Below, piece by piece: positions 12,545 to 22,978 of a stretch of 64,000 nucleotides of DNA. This stretch comes from Plantago ovata. Its lineage: Eukaryota > Streptophyta > Magnoliopsida > Lamiales > Plantaginaceae. The position numbers and the translations under genes are program-made. Under the pieces are notes generated by a model, which saw nothing but the letters and a program-made list of their open reading frames with translations, was not told where the DNA came from and made no database searches. Numbering within the stretch: position 1 is the first letter of the stretch; the number at the start of each line of letters is the position of its first letter. The stretch covers positions 102,113,982 through 102,177,981 of the forward strand of contig CM051457.1 in assembly GCA_028274465.1 (NCBI GenBank), in the 5' to 3' direction.

Positions 12545-13199
12545 TCAGATCACTCTTTATGGAGGCTTTATTGGGGCTTATTTGGGACTAAAAGTCTCAT
12601 ATAGACTCCAATGGGGTCTATAAAGGGGCTACTAATTAGTAGCCCATGCCAATGGGCTACTAACTAATTAGTAGCCCCTATTTAAGAGCACTCCTTATGG
12701 GGGCTTTTTTGGGGCTTAATTGGGGTTTAAAGTCCCAATTAAGTCCAAAAATGTCTCAAATGGGGACTTCTTTAGGGGTATTATTTAGTAGCACATGGGA
12801 AAGGGCTACTAAATAGTAGCCTCCAATTAAGCCCTCAAGTGATATAAAAAATAATTTTTTAATTAGGAAATTGAATAATGAAATAGTATTTTTCACATGG
12901 ATCCCACTTAGAAGCTCCAATTAAGTCCAAAAACCATTGGAGACTTCAATTTTGGAGGGGCTGTTTTGGAGCTTATGTGTTTAAAGCTCCAATTAAGCCT
13001 CAAACCATAAGGAATGCTCTAAGACTCAAATATGGAACTTACAACAAAATCTCCAATAATATAGAGGAATATGGGTATAGGGACCCACATAGAATCCTCA
13101 AATAAGCCTCAAACCATTGAAGATATCATTTGGAATGAGCTTTTTTAGAACTTTTATGTTAAAATATCTCCAATTAAACCCCAACCATAAGGAATGCTC
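12545..13199. repeat. Nested/tandem Tourist-like MITE cluster
   Basis: Three related stretches share the words TTATGGxGGCTTxxTTGGGGCTTA and CCATAAGGAATGCTCT. The first begins near CACTCTTTATGGAGGC (~12548) and the last right end is at ~13199. The best-defined unit (12686-13019) is annotated separately. The outer parts look like a second copy split by the inner one. Confidence 0.55.
12686..13019. mobile_element. Tourist-like MITE with TAA target duplication
   Basis: A 334-bp element with terminal inverted repeats GAGCACTCCTTATGG and CCATAAGGAATGCTC (one mismatch), flanked on both sides by TAA. A 3-bp TWA-type duplication and lack of coding capacity fit PIF/Harbinger-derived Tourist MITEs. The interior is rich in repeated GGGGCTT/AAGCTCC words. 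Confidence 0.65.
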
Positions 13200-14766
13200 T
13201 CATATGAGAGATATATACTTCATAATCTAGGTAAACTATAGAGTATTTACTAAAGGTGGTTGTACCTCGAAGCGAGGGGAAACAAATGGTCAAATGCTTT
13301 GACCAACTAATGTATACTTGTACCCTTTGTTGATTTATGTTTTCAAGTATTTAGGTATGAGGTTGTGAACAATATTGTTGAAGCCTCCGTATGGAATAAG
13401 ATAGGTGATGGAAGCTATATGAAAATAGCTAGCAAGACTAGGTGAAGTTCTCGCAACATCCACTATCCACTGCCAAGACGAGATAGTAGCTACTAGTTGC
13501 ATGAGTGGAACTTATCGTCGAAGTCTCTGGGTGGAGCAGAAAGTCATGGAGAGTTTTGAAGCAGCAACTAGTCTATGTGAAGATCGTGATCGACAACGGT
13601 GATAACCATGAGTACACTGAAGGAGTCCGACTTATTTGAATCCAAATCTGTTAAGATGACAGTTGGTAATCTGATGTACGAAAGTGATGCATGGGAGTTC
13701 ACTGGAAGCAGGAGACAACATGTTACGTGGATGTTTAGCTGATGTTGATACAAGACATCAGACATGAAACGTCCTGCATGGTGCATGGGTTGATGCACGA
13801 GGAGCCATTGCCATAGGAGACGGTACTCAGTGGATGCTTAGCTATATAAGATCATGGGTTGGACGTGAAGATTTTTTCTCTTTTGAGCTAAATAAATCAT
13901 GAACAATCGAGCATAAGCAAGGAGCATGTAGCTAGGTGACACGAAACTGTCATACGATCCGGTTACACCAAGTTTATGAGCAGCTGGAACGCGATCATGA
14001 CGAGCAGAAGGGTTGAGGTCATTAGGAGTAGCTGAAAACGAAGTATGCATGCTTGGCTGGAACCAGATAAGGGGTGGATATGCAGCTGGAGCCGACAAAC
14101 CTACGAGACAAGTTTAAACTTTTAAGGAGGGTGCACGGATTTTAGAATTCCCAAAATTTGGGATGTGGCTAATTTGTGGCCCATTAGGTACAAAAGTGGA
14201 AATCATCTAGAATATTTATCAAGGGTTTTTTTTAACATTCCTTAGAGATAAGGCGGGTAAATCTTATCTAGTTTATTTAGATTACTTTTACCATTGTAAT
14301 TACAAACAGTGGCAATATCTAGAATAGTTATTTTAGTGATGCATAGGCCAGTATCTGAGATTTTTTAACAATTTATAAGAGATAAAACAAGTAGAAATTA
14401 TCTAGTTTATTTAGATTCATTTTACTTTTACAGTTGTAGTGATAGAAGATTGTTGTCCGGTAAACAACTATATATATGTCGACTGACCATTATTTACGCT
14501 TTGAAGAAAGATGATCACTTCTCAAGTCTTTCTCTCATCTCTAATTCGATGATGAACCACCCATTATTTACGCTTTGATGAGGAAATAAGATGATAGGAA
14601 ATAAGATAATGACTTTTCAAATCTCTCTCTTGTCTTTTTTTCTCTAATTCATTGAACTATCACAAGTCTTTCTTATGTCATTCCGATTTCTTAGCCAATT
14701 ACCATTAGAGGATGCCCAATTCCTACGAATTACAACGAACTAATGAGGAACAACTCATCGCTTCAT
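13200..14766. other. Gene-free region with LTR-like duplicated motifs
   Basis: No coding gene is supported; minus-strand ORFs around 13568-14098 lack any family signature. Between ~14110 and 14660 there are internal direct repeats (ATCTAGTTTATTTAGATT at ~14270 and ~14400; ATTATTTACGCTTTGA at ~14490 and ~14565). This resembles the untranslated part of an old LTR, but I could not find matching TG...CA ends with a target duplication. Confidence 0.35.
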
Positions 14767-14970
14767 TTAAACCCAGTCCTTTCTAGTTTCTTCCTCAGCG
14801 GCTTGGAGACGTGCCTTAACTCTCTCCTGAGTCCTGCCCCAGCAGGCAGCAAGTACAGCAACTCTTCTAAGAGCATTTCTCTTCTCAGAACTCTGCTCAG
14901 TCCTACCTAGTTTGAGTGATGTACATGACGAATCTATCGCACCCTGTATCTTCTCTTTCCTGGCAATTAG
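14767..14970 (-). pseudogene. Orphan terminal exon (67 codons), unrecognised
   Basis: The minus strand has a clean acceptor (TATATTCCAG) followed by an open frame LIARKEKIQGAIDSSCTSL..., RRVAVLAACWGRTQER and a C-terminal AAEEETRKDWV stop. The residue composition is protein-like and the stretch is longer than chance in this AT-rich DNA. No upstream exon was found in 14971-15794, where the next thing is the end of the proton pump-interactor gene on the same strand. It may be a leftover last exon of a lost gene, or an alternative last exon. I do not know the family. Confidence 0.45.
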
Positions 14971-15794
14971 CTGGAATATAAAGAATATTGGCTTTTGCTG
15001 GTCAGATTTTGGTAGTGAGTTGGAGGTCCTGAATGCGCCAAGCGGAAAAAGGGGGGAAATTTACAGTGTTCGGATTGGATCAGATTAATCTGAACCGATC
15101 CTATACCACGGAACCGTGGAAGAGTATACTAAGATTTCTAGTAATCAAATTTCAGGTAATCCTATTATACTACGGAACCATAGAATTGAATATGCAAAAC
15201 AAGATGAGAACAAAAAAGGAACAAGAGCAAGAGTGAATTCTCCAGGCAAATCCACTCCATAGAGAGATGCAAGCAAAAGCTATTAAATTACCTTCTACAA
15301 CAATCAATCAAATGGCATTTGAAGAAATTCTACTAGTAAAAAAGAACCCCTGACCAAGTCCCTAGTTTTGTTCACCACAAACATGTCAGCTTCCAAACTT
15401 GTTAGGACCCCTAGATTCGCCTTAAAAACAAAAGTACTGCACAGAACCATCTAATAAGTTTCTATCCTTCCCTAGAGACTATAAATGCCACTTATAAAAA
15501 ATATTCCCCAAGCATAGAAGCACACATAGATAGAGTCAAAATTTAAAATATACCAACCATAAAATGTGTAACTGTCTCTGCGGTAAAAAGTTTGGACCTA
15601 TATGTTCTACAAAACAGTACTAGTTCAGAAGTACATCCCTTGTATAGGATGCAAGCAAAAAGAAACAAGAAAATTTTAAGAGTTAAGACAGAAGAGAAAG
15701 AACAAACTTATGCAACTAAACATAGACCTGGCCTCACGGGATCATTGCAAAACAGACATATCGTCTTCCTCGTCTTCCTATCCAAAAGCCGAGC
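14971..15794. other. 3' flank of the proton pump-interactor gene
   Basis: No coding signal. Includes the probable 3' untranslated region and polyadenylation area of the minus-strand gene ending at 15795. A direct repeat of TACTA/CGGAACCRT words occurs near 15100-15185 (TACCACGGAACCGTGGAA is a small palindrome). Confidence 0.35.
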
Positions 15795-18700
15795 TCAGGC
15801 AAGGTAGCTATAGCCCACTGTGATGAGTACAAGAAGGACCACGGCAGCAGCTGAACCGGCATACAGCCAGTGGTTTGTCGCTTTCTTGCGTTTTAGTATA
15901 GTTTTTGGAAGTGGTTCTGGACCCCTACCACGTGGTCTGCTCCGGATGTTAGTTTCTTTCCGTTGCTTAGTCTTTTGGGGGGCTGGAGTTTCGATCTTTT
16001 CCTCTATCTTCTCTTCTTCAGCAACCTCTGCAACAGCTTCAGTTGGTTCTTCGGCTTCTGCAGGAGCAACTGGAACTCCAGACTTCTTCTTTGCTCGCTT
16101 CTCGCGCTCCTGAAGATATTGAAAGCCATGAAACATTAGTTTAGTATTCATAATGAAATGTTAGCCAGAATAGAAATAGAAGAACCAAAGAAAGCTAATC
16201 ACACAAAAAAATATGGGTGTATTTTGAACAATGTGCAAATTACTCTATTTTAAAAGCAGACTAGAAGCCCCTAGAATTTTTGTAGTTCAAAAAGAAAACT
16301 CATTGGGTGGTCCTGTGGAACTGTTTTGAAAATGTTGGGGCTCTTTTGCCTTTCTCCAAATTACGAGAATGTAGTTATATCCATCTTGTATGCCTTCTTG
16401 AAAATGTGAGGGTGTACTTGGCTAACTGAAGAGGAAGTGTTATATGCAATTAGCAAAGGTAAAAAAGAAGTAATAATTTCCTTGAGCTTCTTCTCAGCTT
16501 CCTTCTGAGCCTTTATTGCTGCTTTAGCGGCAGCTTTCTCCGCAAGTTTCTTCTTCCTTTCCTCGGCCAGATTGCGTTTTGCAAGCTCCTCTTCTCTCTT
16601 CAGTTCCTTCAACTTCTTCTCATCAACAACTTTATCACTCTTGGTAACAGGATTGCTTGGTAATGTATTAAGAGTAAAAACCTCCTCTTCATCTTCAACT
16701 TCACTTTTATTAATCTCCGTCTTCTTGTTTCCTTCTTTATTGCTTTTACCCGCCTTAACTTTCTGACTTTTCTCCTCAGCAGTCGCCTCGACTTGAGGAG
16801 GGGAAACATTAATCTCCTTAGCAGCTGGTTTTGAGCTTGCTTTCACCACCTCAGGATGGGATGGAGTCGGTGCATCCACTTGCATTAGTGGCTTTTCATT
16901 GGGATTCCTCTGGCGGCCATCCTTACTCAACTGCCTCATGTCAAGCGACGGCAAAATCCTCCTCTCATAGTCCTCACGGAAAGCCTTATCGCTATTCCAA
17001 AGAGCCATGAACTTCTCAACCTGGTGCAATCAAGGGTAAGGGAAATTGTTAGTTGCAGCCAATAAAATACCAATCAGCGACCTTATCTAGGATTAAATAA
17101 ATAATAGTGAACCTCTGTATCTACAAGCTCCTTCAGGGCTTCAACGTCCTTCTTTGCAGCAAGCTCTTTAGCACAGCTCAGCATTTTTCGGTTTTCGTAG
17201 AAAGGAGAATTCTGCAAGTCCAAACAGAAATGCATAGGTTTATTAGTTTATTTTAGGAATAAGAGAACACCATCAAGGACCAGGTGTCCTGATACACATC
17301 CAAATGACATTAACACGGGTAAGACCGAGAATATAATACACTGATCACTATTATTTTTCATGAAACCAAAAGAGGTAACTCATGGCAATGAATCCACCCT
17401 ATTATTTTTCAAACACGGGTAAGAATATATCTTCACAAACGATACAGGGTCTAAAGCAAATTTTATAAGGAAAAACCAGACAGAACATAGCACAGGGATG
17501 GTTGGAAGTAATAGTAATAAGATCATAAGCAATACAAGGAATATAGCATAGCATATTTCATAAGATCATTGAGCGTACCTCTTCTTCTCGTTGTTTCCTC
17601 AATTCTCTGATTTGTTCAAACTTTTTGTCCCTCTTTTCTGTAATTGCAGTCAAGTCATCCTCTAAAGCAGCAATTTCTTTTTCTTTAGCCGCTTTCAAAT
17701 CATCAAGCTCCTTAATTCTAGCATTGAGGTCTTGTCTTTCCTTTCGAACTCCATCAAGACCAACTCCTATCAGCTGAAGTCAGGCAGTTAGTTAAATAGG
17801 TAAATTTAAAAGAGAATCTCAAATTGAGATTTTATTTTTTTTCTTTTTATTTTCACGGGATGTGCGTTTTCAATTGTAAGACGAGTTTCTTACTTTGACC
17901 TGGTCCTGGATGGCACCTTGTTCACCCATTGCTTCCTGAATCTTTGCTCTCTCAGCAGCGTAGGCAATAACCTGTGGTCTCGTCCCTTCAAGCTGCTTAA
18001 TTTCCCTAAGGATTTGCTTCTCTTCAGTGAGAGGAATGCTTTCGTGCTGAATGCGATATTGCAGACTTTTAATCTGATGCATTGACACAAGGAAAGCATT
18101 AGTTTTGCAATCTTACTTGGAACTCAAACACCATACAAGAGAACCTTAAACACAGCAGAATATACATAAATGATGTGTCCAGAATTCTTACAACATCATT
18201 GAGTTCCGCTTCAGAGGAACAAATACTCGTACTCCTATCCCGACCTCCTTTCAACTTGCCCAGAGCCTGCTGGAGAGGTTCAATCTCCTTTCTTTTCTCA
18301 TCCATTATCGAATTGAACTGTTTTTTCTCACCACCTAAAGTCCTCAGTTGACCCACAATTTGAGAACGCTCACCCTGCAACAACAAAAAAAAATCAGCAT
18401 CATTATTCATTAGTAATACAATGGAATGAAATCCATATATCACGCAGGAAATCGATATGGCATGTTAGCATACCCGTTTTGTCTTCAATTTATCAACTGT
18501 CTGCGCCCGGGATTGATTCAATTTCTGCAGTTCTCTGTCTAAAACATCAGTTTTGGCCCTCACAGATTGATCATCGATTGGCCGATACCTAACTGCATAA
18601 AAGGAATGTATCTGCTTAGGCTCAGGCCACTCATCAACTGCATCCTTGGGCAGGTTGGCTTCTGACACTTTGTTCACTTCTGCCTTGGGCTCTTCACCAC

Positions 18701-18809
18701 CATGGGAGCCAAACATAATGCTTACTTTCCCGTTCTCCGCTGGCGCTTTCGCATCACTTCCAGTTTCCACGTTCAAGGAGACATTAGACTCCACAAGTTC
18801 CACACCCAT
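15795..18809 (-). CDS. PPI1: Proton pump-interactor 1 (PPI1) family protein
   Basis: In Arabidopsis the homologue binds the regulatory C-terminus of the plasma-membrane H+-ATPase and stimulates it. Coding exons (minus): 18474-18809, 18192-18374, 17894-18073, 17579-17773, 17113-17211, 17020 to ~16418/16427, 16109-15795. The first ATG in the exon is MGVELVES. Conserved landmarks are [20 protein letters not shown] near residue 60, long coiled coils (residues ~85-290), a Lys/Glu-rich stretch ([20 protein letters not shown]) and a C-terminal anchor [18 protein letters not shown]. Predicted length is ~616 aa plus 17-20 extra residues, because exon 6 lacks a GT donor after KKLKE and must run on to in-phase donors at 16426 or 16417. 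The 5' leader contains an intron (18823-19377). Confidence 0.93.
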
Positions 18810-19480
18810 GTTATTCAACAAACTGAATATGCAATCTCAAATCCTGGTGCAGGTTCCAAAACACATATAAGAAGAGTGTTACATAGAGATCAAAATTTCC
18901 AAATACATAATTTTCTTAAATTCTTGAATCAAGAAACTATTTTGATCCTTTAAAACTAATCAAGAAACCAGTCTGATAATCAAATTGGTTCAGCCCCAAA
19001 TCATAAACAATACAGATTCATCATCCAGACAAAGCAGAATCAAATCAGTCAAAAGAATTCCAATCCAAAACATCAAATCATCACACAAAAGGATCTAAAT
19101 TTACACATGCAACCCCAAATCAGTCATCATCATCCAAAAACCACTACAAGATAAAATCTTGAATCTGAATACATAACAATTAACACAATCAAAGTCAAAC
19201 CCACAAATTATCTTGGCGAATTGAATCCAATATAACTGAAACGGATTGGGATCAGAGCAGATCCGCACAGAGAGTAATAACAGGGGCAAAATTGGAAAGA
19301 TCAAGGATTGAATTGAAACAAATTGTGAAACTGAGGAAAGGAAACTGACAGATGAGAAGGGCTAGCGAAACTTACCAGCAATGGCAAAAAAGAGAAATGG
19401 AGAACTCAAGGCGGAGAATTTTAGGAGACCTTGTTTGAAAGGACTCAGAGTGTTGTGTCTGTTTATAGATCTCTACTCTG
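18810..19480 (-). promoter_or_regulatory. 5' leader and leader intron of PPI1
   Basis: A noncoding exon ends at ~19378 (CATTGCTG then GTAAGT), and the next exon begins at ~18822 after CATATTCAG, 13 bases before the ATG. Long first introns in plant leaders often boost expression; that is family knowledge, not shown here. A CT-rich (minus strand) leader lies near 19440-19520. Confidence 0.6.
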
Positions 19481-20204
19481 CTGCCCTTATTATTATTTCT
19501 GAGTGAGAAAAGAGAAGAGAGAGACGTATTAATGTTTTGTAGTATTGTTTTTTTGCCTAAATAAGCAAAAATTGGGAAAGTGAGATAAAAATGATGGGAC
19601 ACAATCCCTATCCAATTTTACAGTCGTCACACATTTACATCAAGTACACACTCGTGAGGTAAGTTAACTTTTTAGTTTGGGTTTCAGATTTGTTGTTTCA
19701 GTTTTGGAAAACAAACGAATCAATTGTGAATCAGACAATCTCTATAGGGTAAGGTTCTCTTATTTTTCTCATTTTTATTATTTTAAAATTCATTAACTTC
19801 GTTACGTGGAGTTATAAGGATGTTCGAAAAGTAAAGATATAGCAGGAGTAACTAAGGATGTACATAAAAAAAAAAAAAAAAATTCGTCAATTTCGTCCGC
19901 CATTCCACTCGCCAGCCACCCGTCTCCTGCGATGGTTAGAAGTTTAGTGAGAAACCGTCACGATTAGAATTTTTTCATATTCGTTCAGTTTAGTTCAGAT
20001 TTGCTTAGATTATTATTTTTACACTACAAATTTATCCAAATTAAGTCACATAATTTATCCAAATTACAAATTAACCTAAAAATTATTATGAACCAACCCC
20101 AATAAAGTATGTAATTCAAAATATGGCACAAAATAATTTTTAACAAAAAATAATTACCTTTTTTAAATTTTTTTTTTTTTTCTTTGTTCCTCATAGCTCC
20201 GATC
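19481..20204. other. Upstream region of PPI1, gene-free
   Basis: AT-rich with an A17-type run at ~19867-19883. The PPI1 promoter must lie in the left part. No coding or repeat signature is recognised. Confidence 0.35.
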
Positions 20205-20490
20205 ACCGGAATCATCTCCGGTGACCTGAGCTGTGCTCCGACCAGCTTCGGTCAGAGCTTGCAAGCTCCCTGACTGGAGCTTGCAAGCTCCGATCATAGA
20301 GCTTGCTGCTCCTAATCTGGGAGCTGCAGCTCCTGATCAGAAGCTACAATCTCCTTGGCCAGAGCTTGCTGCTCCGACCAGGGAGCTCTTCTCTCCGATT
20401 TGGGAGCAGAGCTTTGATCTGCCAGGTCGGAGAGCAGAAGCTCCGATTACCGGATTTCGGATTCCGACGGAATCGGTAGGAGCTTGAAAA
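20205..20490. repeat. Degenerate GAGCTTGCAAGCTCC minisatellite
   Basis: A block of imperfect repeats built on GAGCTTGCNGCTCC / GAGCTTGCAAGCTCC, with spacing around 25-30 bases and small palindromes in most units (AGCTTGCAAGCT). It stays open in several frames on both strands, which is a by-product of the repeat and not evidence of a gene. It is followed by a purine tract (AAGAAGAAGGGGGAAG..., ~20488-20566). Confidence 0.6.
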
Positions 20491-20658
20491 AGAAGAAGGG
20501 GGAAGAAAAACGGAAAAAAAAAAAGAAAAAAGAAGAAAAGGAAAAAGAACAAAAAGAAAAATAAACAGGTAAGTGCATGTCAAATTTAAAGCCATGGCAT
20601 TTTGGTAATTAATGGCCACTCAACGCACAAAATCAGTTTTTTTTACTAGAATGTAATT

Positions 20659-20768
20659 GTTAGTCTAGTAGGGTCTATTATGAGAACCCCCTTCCTAGCG
20701 GGTAGTAATATGTAATAACCTCAAATATGTCTGACTTGGTATAATACCAAGTCATTAGCTAGACTAAC
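20659..20768. repeat. Small foldback element, 110 bp
   Basis: Terminal inverted repeats GTTAGTCTAG and CTAGACTAAC bound a 110-bp segment; the similarity extends outward (AATTG on the left, CAATT on the right). It could be a MITE relic. No clear target duplication was found. Confidence 0.4.
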
Positions 20769-22978
20769 CAATTAGTTTGCCCAATCCACTATGGTTATGT
20801 TTCTATTGATATGAAAATTCATTAATTCGAGTCATGTTCGATCAGTTCATTTTAGATTTACGTATTTATTTATACTATACAAATAAATTCAATTCAATCC
20901 AAATCACAATTCAATTATGTTCAGTTATGTTCGGATAACAGAGCCTATCTCACTTGTTTTACTTGTCTTCATTTCATGGAAAAATACCGATTCAACTCAC
21001 AAGACATGTTGCTCCGGCCCCTAAGCATGGAACCTAGTGTCTCTCTACTCACTTGACACGGTATGAACCAACCTTAGGATCCGACCCTAGAGCATGTGAC
21101 TGAGGATATTTGTCATTATCCTTGGATAGCGTCATTCATCAGGTAGCTAGCTATACCCTTTTAGGGATTGTTCCTTTATTGATCATCAACTATAAATAGC
21201 ACTCGGTAAATACTATTCACCTACTTTCAGTAGGAAGGTTCGAGCCAAGCTAGCATATCAGAAGAGTAGGAAACCGCCCACCATGGTAAAACAAATCGGG
21301 GGTGCACCCAACCACCCGCTCCCCCACCTTTGTACACGCACCACATGTTATCATATTCTATGACAATTTTATTATTCGCCCCCACACCTCGTGTATGGGA
21401 GTTTCACGCTCTAGAAAAATATTAATAATTAAAATAAAAATGTCTATGTTATTATGTTATAGTTAGGATGATTTTAAAAAAAATAGTGTAATTTTAAAGA
21501 AAAATGTTTCGTAGTAGTTTTTTCCAAACTGTAGTTTAGTGTACTTTGTTACAGCATACAAGTGTACTAAACTACTAATGGAGTACTGTGAGATTAACAA
21601 GAAGTTGTACAGATCGGACTTAATTCAGATGATGTATTGTCTGAATTATGTGGTATCTTTGTAGTGCAGAGCAGATACCAACTTTTCTCTTGTCCTTTTT
21701 TATGGTCTGAAAAATGAGTTGTAATTTGTCTTCTCTTTTATCCTTTGTCTTGACATTCATATCAAGTACACATTTTTGGACCTTGGGGATTTATTCTCCT
21801 CGTGTTTCTTGCTCTTCTTATACAATAACAATAGGGATTTTTTCACCAATGTTCCCTTATAATGCACTACTTACACCTAAATAAGTACTCTGTTAGGTTA
21901 TTACACAATTATAGTAAGAATTTCATACAATAATACTGTGGAGATCCGAAAAAATATTATTACAAAAATTCATTCGTAGGTGGAAATCTGTGTATAAAAT
22001 AATTTTTTCTAACACACTAATAAGAGCATTTGCAAAAGATTACCTATAATTTTTACCCAAAATTTATAATTAAATGCTTGCTAAAACATATTTAGGGTAT
22101 AGATAGAGTATAGAGAATGCAAAACCAGTCTACCTATTTTGTTTTTATCTCTATTTTTGTACTAAAAGTAATTTATGCATGCATATTTATAGATAATTAG
22201 ATAACGATTCCATATTTATGCAACACCTAAACACATAATAAAAGTTAAAAGTTAAAATCAAATCAAAAACAACTCTGCACAAGTAATTATTAATGTCTTA
22301 AATTTCACCTTATGTAGCACATATATTTATTTCAGACATGTAATTTGTTACTATATGAAATCATAAATCCTTAAGACGGAATTTGTAAAAGTAATGAAAT
22401 ATTACAATATAATATAGATTTTGTTCTTATTTATACCTAGTCCCAAATTGGAACCAAACAGGAATCAAACAGTAATTTGTACTAACTTTTATTGTTATAA
22501 TGAGTTTATTCTTTTATATGGAGTATTAATTTATAAAGTTTCTACTCTATGAATTTTTCCAATCTAATACAACCCGAGTGGTCGATTATGGTAGATAACG
22601 AGATCGTAACAAGGGGGATCTTTTAACTAGTTTAATTTCTCATCAATAGAAGTCATAAGCTCGTTCAGTATATAGTTTTAGATGCTTCTTACGATCACAA
22701 TTTCTAGTATAATCAACTATATACTGAACGATCCGAGAACATCTGAATTGTCGATCTTAGGTTCATAATCTGATAAGTTCAGAAAAGAAAAGTACAAATG
22801 CACATCTGAATCTACACATGAACTATCTGTACATGAACAAAGACCAACACGACAATCGTGCTCCAGCTAAACTACGTGCTCTAATTCACAAAAGAAATAG
22901 TAGTATCTGCTTTTCTGCTCGTTGCCCAGGTATTTCTTGACCCTTGTTTCTCCCTGTGCTATTGGGGGTGTAACAAGC
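20769..22978. other. Intergenic; includes an LTR-like stretch at ~20980-21400
   Basis: No gene found. About 20980-21400 is GC-richer, with a TATA-like CTATAAATAGCAC at ~21190, resembling the U3/R part of a retrotransposon LTR, but ends were not located. The rest is AT-rich. A 17-bp perfect inverted repeat at 22661-22731 is listed separately. The 3' untranslated region of the gene ending at 22979 lies at the right edge. Confidence 0.35.
22661..22731. repeat. 17-bp perfect inverted repeat
   Basis: TCGTTCAGTATATAGTT (22661-22677) and its exact reverse complement (22715-22731) are separated by 37 bases, about 250 bases beyond the stop codon of the minus-strand gene at 22979. It could fold in the transcript or be a MITE relic. 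Confidence 0.6.

Noticed and set aside
13568-14098. Two minus-strand ORFs of 76 and 86 codons
   Set aside because: No family features, no splice support and alternative start codons.
15820-16766. Plus-strand ORFs over the PPI1 exons
   Set aside because: Antisense shadows of the Lys/Glu-rich coiled-coil exons.
20233-20487. 84-aa plus-strand ORF and overlapping minus-strand ORFs
   Set aside because: By-product of the palindromic minisatellite and the adjacent purine tract.
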